Positions 7,193 through 9,641 of a stretch of DNA of 9,641 bases are shown here, in pieces. How positions within the stretch are numbered: position 1 is the first letter of the stretch; each line of letters opens with the position of its first letter. Under the pieces are notes generated by a model. It worked only from the letters and a program-made list of their open reading frames with translations. It had not been told where the DNA came from and searched no databases. Location: NCBI GenBank assembly GCA_028718045.1, contig JAQUMQ010000041.1, positions 1 through 9,641 of the forward strand, given 5' to 3'. A program made the translations under genes and the position numbers. This DNA is from Actinomycetota bacterium (GTDB lineage Bacteria; Actinomycetota; Humimicrobiia; Humimicrobiales; Humimicrobiaceae).

Positions 7193-8215
7193 CTATTTTA
7201 TCAACATGCAATCCCCGAAGCTAAAAAATCTGTAATTGTTCTCGATTGCGGTTTTATACGCTTCAAGAATATTTTCTCTTCCCGCAAAAGCACTTACCAT
7301 TACAATCAATGATGATTTTGGAAGATGAAAATTCGTTATGAGAATATCAACAATCTTAAATTTATATCCAGGATAAATATAAAGGCTGGTTCTGCTTTTA
7401 CTTTTTTTCAAACTGCCATATTTTGACATGACTGTTTCCAGAACTCTCATAGTGGTCGTGCCGACAGATATTACTTTTCCGCCCGAGTCTTTTGCCTTTA
7501 ATATCTTTTTGGCATTTCCATCGGTAATGCTATATTTTTCGCTATGTATTTTATGCTCTAGTACGTTTTCTTCGGTTATGGGTTTAAACGTATCAAGACC
7601 TATCTCCAGATTTACCTTAGCAAAATTAACACCTTTTTCTTTAAGTTTTCTTATAAGCTCGGTTGTGAAATGAAGCCCTGCCGTAGGCGCTGCGGTCGAT
7701 CCTTCTTTTTTTGCATAAACCGTTTGATAATAAGCATCATCGAAATTTCTGTTTTTTATGTAAGGCGGAAGCGGCATTACACCATATTTTTCAAATATTT
7801 TATCATGTACGCAATTAAAACTTATTAAAGCTTTTCCTTCCGTAAGCTTTTCTTTGACCTTAAAATAAATCTTACTCTTGCAGTCTATAAATACCTTATC
7901 ATTCACCTTTAATTTTTTTGAAGGCTTAAGAAGAACTGTAAAATCATTGCCTTTGTTTTTCTCAAGGACAAAACATTCTATCTTAGCTCCCGTAATTTCT
8001 TTTTTGCCAAAAATTCTAGCATTGATTACTTTCGATTCGTTAATTACGATTACGTCATTTCTTTTTACATAATTAAGTATATTGCAAAAAATATCGTGAG
8101 CTATATTGCCGTTATTTTTATCAAGAACAAGCATTTTGGCTTTATCTCGCTGAATAAGAGGCGTTTGAGCAATAAAATTTTTAGGCAGTTTGTAATCAAA
8201 TAATTTTAATTCCAT
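7193..8215 (-). CDS. queA: S-adenosylmethionine:tRNA ribosyltransferase-isomerase QueA
   Basis: QueA transfers and isomerises the ribosyl part of S-adenosylmethionine onto preQ1 in tRNA, giving epoxyqueuosine; it acts directly after Tgt, its downstream neighbour. The 340-residue length is standard. Family motifs are FDYKLPKNFIAQTP (6-19), RDKAKMLVLD (23-32), VINESKVINARIFG (57-70), GSTAAPTAGLHFT (172-184), HKIHSE (221-226), VGTTTMRVLE (251-260), TNFHLPKSSL (294-303) and AFAGRENILEAY (309-320), ending in YRFFSFGDCMLI. One departure: the strongly conserved LHVGxGTF block reads LEIGLDTF at 203-210. The ATG lies 8 nt after the ruvB stop with no clear ribosome-binding site, so coupling to ruvB is likely. 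Identification is secure. Confidence 0.97.
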   Translation of the reverse strand: MELKLFDYKLPKNFIAQTPLIQRDKAKMLVLDKNNGNIAHDIFCNILNYVKRNDVIVINESKVINARIFGKKEITGAKIECFVLEKNKGNDFTVLLKPSKKLKVNDKVFIDCKSKIYFKVKEKLTEGKALISFNCVHDKIFEKYGVMPLPPYIKNRNFDDAYYQTVYAKKEGSTAAPTAGLHFTTELIRKLKEKGVNFAKVNLEIGLDTFKPITEENVLEHKIHSEKYSITDGNAKKILKAKDSGGKVISVGTTTMRVLETVMSKYGSLKKSKSRTSLYIYPGYKFKIVDILITNFHLPKSSLIVMVSAFAGRENILEAYKTAIENNYRFFSFGDCMLIK

Positions 8216-8223
8216 AGAATAGC

Positions 8224-9243
8224 TTAAAAAAGATTTTGAACCTGTGTAGATTTTTTGACTCCCATATGCTTGTATGCCAACTCTGTTGCAATCCTTCCTT
8301 TTGAGGTTCTTTTTACGAAACCTATTTGCAGCAGATATGGTTCATAAACATCTTCGATAGTATTTATTTCTTCTCCTATCGATATCGCGATCGTTCCGAC
8401 ACCAACCGGACCTCCGTTGAATTTATTCACAATCGTATCTAAAATTTTCTTATCGATAATATCAAGCCCCAATAAATCTATATCCATTTTCGTTAATGCC
8501 ATCTCTGCTATGGAAAGATTGATTTTACCGTCTCCGCCTGCAATGGCATGATCTCTTACTCTTTTTAATAATCTATTTGCAATCCTCGGAGTTCCTCTTG
8601 CTCTTCTTGCGATTGAATGAGCGCCTTCGGAAGTTATTTCTATTCCCAAAATTTTGGCAGAACGCAGTATTATTCTTACAAGCTCTTCAGCTTTATAGTA
8701 ATCAAGTCTTAAATTTACGCCGAATCTATCACGCAGCGGAGAAGCAAGAAGGCCTGTTCTTGTAGTAGCTCCTATTATTGTAAAAGGCGCTATATCTATT
8801 CTTATAGATTTTGCGGACGGGCCCTTGCCGATAATTATATCAAGTTTATAATCCTCCATTGCCGGATATAATATTTCTTCGACGGAACGATTGAGCCTGT
8901 GAATTTCATCGATAAATAGCACATCGAATTTTTCCAAATTAGTTAAAATTGCTGCCAAATCACCTGTTCTTTCAATAGCTGGTCCAGATGTTATTTTAAA
9001 ACTTACGCCAACTTCATTGGCGATTATCTCGGCAAGGCATGTTTTTCCTAACCCAGGAGGACCGGACAACAATACATGATCAAGAGGTTCATTTCTTTTT
9101 TTTGCCGAATCTATGAATATCGAAAGATTTTCGATAAGCTTTGACTGTCCTGTGAATTCCGAAATATATCTTGGCCTTAAGCTTTTTTCAAGCTCTATAT
9201 CTTCTACTTTAAGCTTTACATCCAATTCGTCTTCATTTGTCAT
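8224..9243 (-). CDS. ruvB: Holliday junction branch migration ATPase RuvB
   Basis: RuvB is the hexameric AAA+ motor that, loaded by RuvA, drives branch migration of Holliday junctions. From the ATG at 9243 the product is 339 residues, typical of the family. LRPRYISEFTGQ begins at 22; Walker A is GPPGLGKT (61-68), Walker B LFIDE (109-113), the GATTR sensor 158-162, the arginine finger R171 in SPLRDRFG and sensor 2 R220 in RGTPRIA. A C-terminal winged-helix region runs from about 265 to 330, with the usual GGPVGVGTIA near 277-286. The start is debatable. The ATG has no good ribosome-binding site, while a perfect AAGGAGG lies 44 nt upstream inside the ruvA end, 8 nt before an in-frame ATT (9277-9279) that would add 12 residues. 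The ATG gives the usual N-terminal length. Confidence 0.97.
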   Translation of the reverse strand: MTNEDELDVKLKVEDIELEKSLRPRYISEFTGQSKLIENLSIFIDSAKKRNEPLDHVLLSGPPGLGKTCLAEIIANEVGVSFKITSGPAIERTGDLAAILTNLEKFDVLFIDEIHRLNRSVEEILYPAMEDYKLDIIIGKGPSAKSIRIDIAPFTIIGATTRTGLLASPLRDRFGVNLRLDYYKAEELVRIILRSAKILGIEITSEGAHSIARRARGTPRIANRLLKRVRDHAIAGGDGKINLSIAEMALTKMDIDLLGLDIIDKKILDTIVNKFNGGPVGVGTIAISIGEEINTIEDVYEPYLLQIGFVKRTSKGRIATELAYKHMGVKKSTQVQNLF

Positions 9244-9282
9244 ATTTTTTTCATCGTTTTTGTTTTTTTTGCTGATAATCTC

Positions 9283-9641
9283 CTATACCTCCTTCAAGGC
9301 AGCCTTTAAAATTTCCTCTATGCTCTTTTCATCGATGAATTTTCTGTCAATCCTGGCAAGTGTCTTTTGTATTTCGATATTTGAATAACCCAAAGCTTTT
9401 AAAGCCTCTTTTGCCTCAAACATCTTTGAGCTTCCTGAAATTGACTCTTCCAAATAAACTAATTCTTCGCTGATTTTACCCTTTAATTCCAATATGATTC
9501 TTTCGCTTAGCTTTGAACCTATACCCGGAGCTCTCTTTAAAAATTCCGACTGACCATTTACAATTATCTTGCTTAGTTCTTCAACGTTATAAATCGAAAA
9601 AATGCCAAGAGCTATCTTGATCGATACACCCGAAACGCTTA
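9283..9641 (-). CDS. ruvA: Holliday junction-binding protein RuvA, C-terminal part; 5' end outside window
   Basis: RuvA forms tetramers that hold the Holliday junction and recruit RuvB. About 119 residues are visible, read in frame from base 9639; the start lies beyond the window. The visible part opens in the helix-hairpin-helix domain: SGVSIKIALGIFS matches the family SGVGPKxALAILS block, and FLKRAPGIGSKLSERIILELK matches the second hairpin. After an acidic linker comes domain III (FEAKEALKALGYSNIEIQKTL and an EEILKAALKEV end), the flexible part that contacts RuvB. In the first hairpin the usual Gly-Pro reads Ser-Ile. The last codons AAG GAG GTA TAG also make the ribosome-binding site for the next gene. 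An internal TTG at 9492 is not a real start because homology continues upstream of it. Confidence 0.95.
   Translation of the reverse strand, partial: SVSGVSIKIALGIFSIYNVEELSKIIVNGQSEFLKRAPGIGSKLSERIILELKGKISEELVYLEESISGSSKMFEAKEALKALGYSNIEIQKTLARIDRKFIDEKSIEEILKAALKEV
9288..9294 (-). promoter_or_regulatory. Strong ribosome-binding site inside the end of ruvA, for ruvB
   Basis: AAGGAGG on the minus strand fits the 16S rRNA 3' end perfectly. It lies in the last three sense codons of ruvA (Lys-Glu-Val), just as AAGGAG in the last codons of secD serves secF. For secF the start is 7 nt away. Here the position 8 nt away is an ATT in frame with ruvB, and the first ATG of ruvB is 44 nt away. Confidence 0.6.

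Noticed and set aside
1309..9285. Possible reassigned UGA, since none of the eight visible stops is TGA
   Set aside because: The genes contain no in-frame TGA, Trp is read from TGG, and eight stops is too few to infer recoding in AT-rich DNA.
337..9388. Plus-strand open frames of about 60-130 codons, and a few short minus-strand frames inside yajC and tgt
   Set aside because: They lie opposite or out of frame within conserved genes, have the composition expected of antisense reading, and show no recognisable protein motif.
1..9641. A new system, mobile element, CRISPR array or RNA gene hidden in the window
   Set aside because: Almost every base belongs to a recognised housekeeping gene on the minus strand. 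The only sizeable spacer is 180 nt, and no repeat array, transposase, tRNA-like fold or terminal inverted repeat is apparent.

Overview
The window is one run of nine genes, all read from the minus strand, in DNA that is about one third G+C by eye. In transcription order (right to left) they are ruvA (3' part only), ruvB, queA, tgt, yajC, secD, secF, recJ and a long RelA/SpoT-type gene (called rel here, 5' part only). All are conserved bacterial housekeeping genes recognised from diagnostic motifs. The order ruvAB-queA-tgt-yajC-secDF-recJ-rel is the kind seen in low-GC Gram-positive (Clostridia-like) genomes and some other deep-branching bacteria. I cannot name a genus. The standard bacterial code fits: every gene ends in TAA or TAG at the expected length, and no gene has an in-frame TGA.

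Layout: 9283-9641 is the Holliday-junction-binding protein RuvA and 8224-9243 the branch-migration motor RuvB. Positions 7193-8215 (QueA) and 6028-7149 (Tgt) encode the enzymes that put preQ1 into the tRNA anticodon and convert it to epoxyqueuosine. A 180-nt AT-rich spacer (5848-6027) is the only sizeable gap and holds a candidate promoter and a repeated TTGCAAATAT word. Then follow YajC (5380-5847), SecD (4038-5342) and SecF (3128-4036), the accessory complex of the Sec translocon. RecJ (1309-3126) is a 5'-3' single-strand exonuclease. Rel (1-1254) is a bifunctional (p)ppGpp synthetase/hydrolase cut by the window edge just as its TGS domain begins.

Spacings are short (1 nt between secD and secF and between secF and recJ, 8 nt between ruvB and queA), so the cluster is probably transcribed as one or two operons, with translational coupling at the tight junctions. 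It joins DNA repair, tRNA modification, protein export and the stringent response.

I find no mobile element, CRISPR array, RNA gene or plainly new system. The points worth a second look are small. YajC carries an extra lipoprotein-like signal sequence. RuvA and ruvB lie in the same frame, separated by one TAG, with the only strong ribosome-binding site placed for an AUU rather than the AUG. An inverted repeat overlaps the rel ribosome-binding site. Repeated palindromic words precede yajC. QueA and Rel each have a changed residue in a normally well-kept motif.
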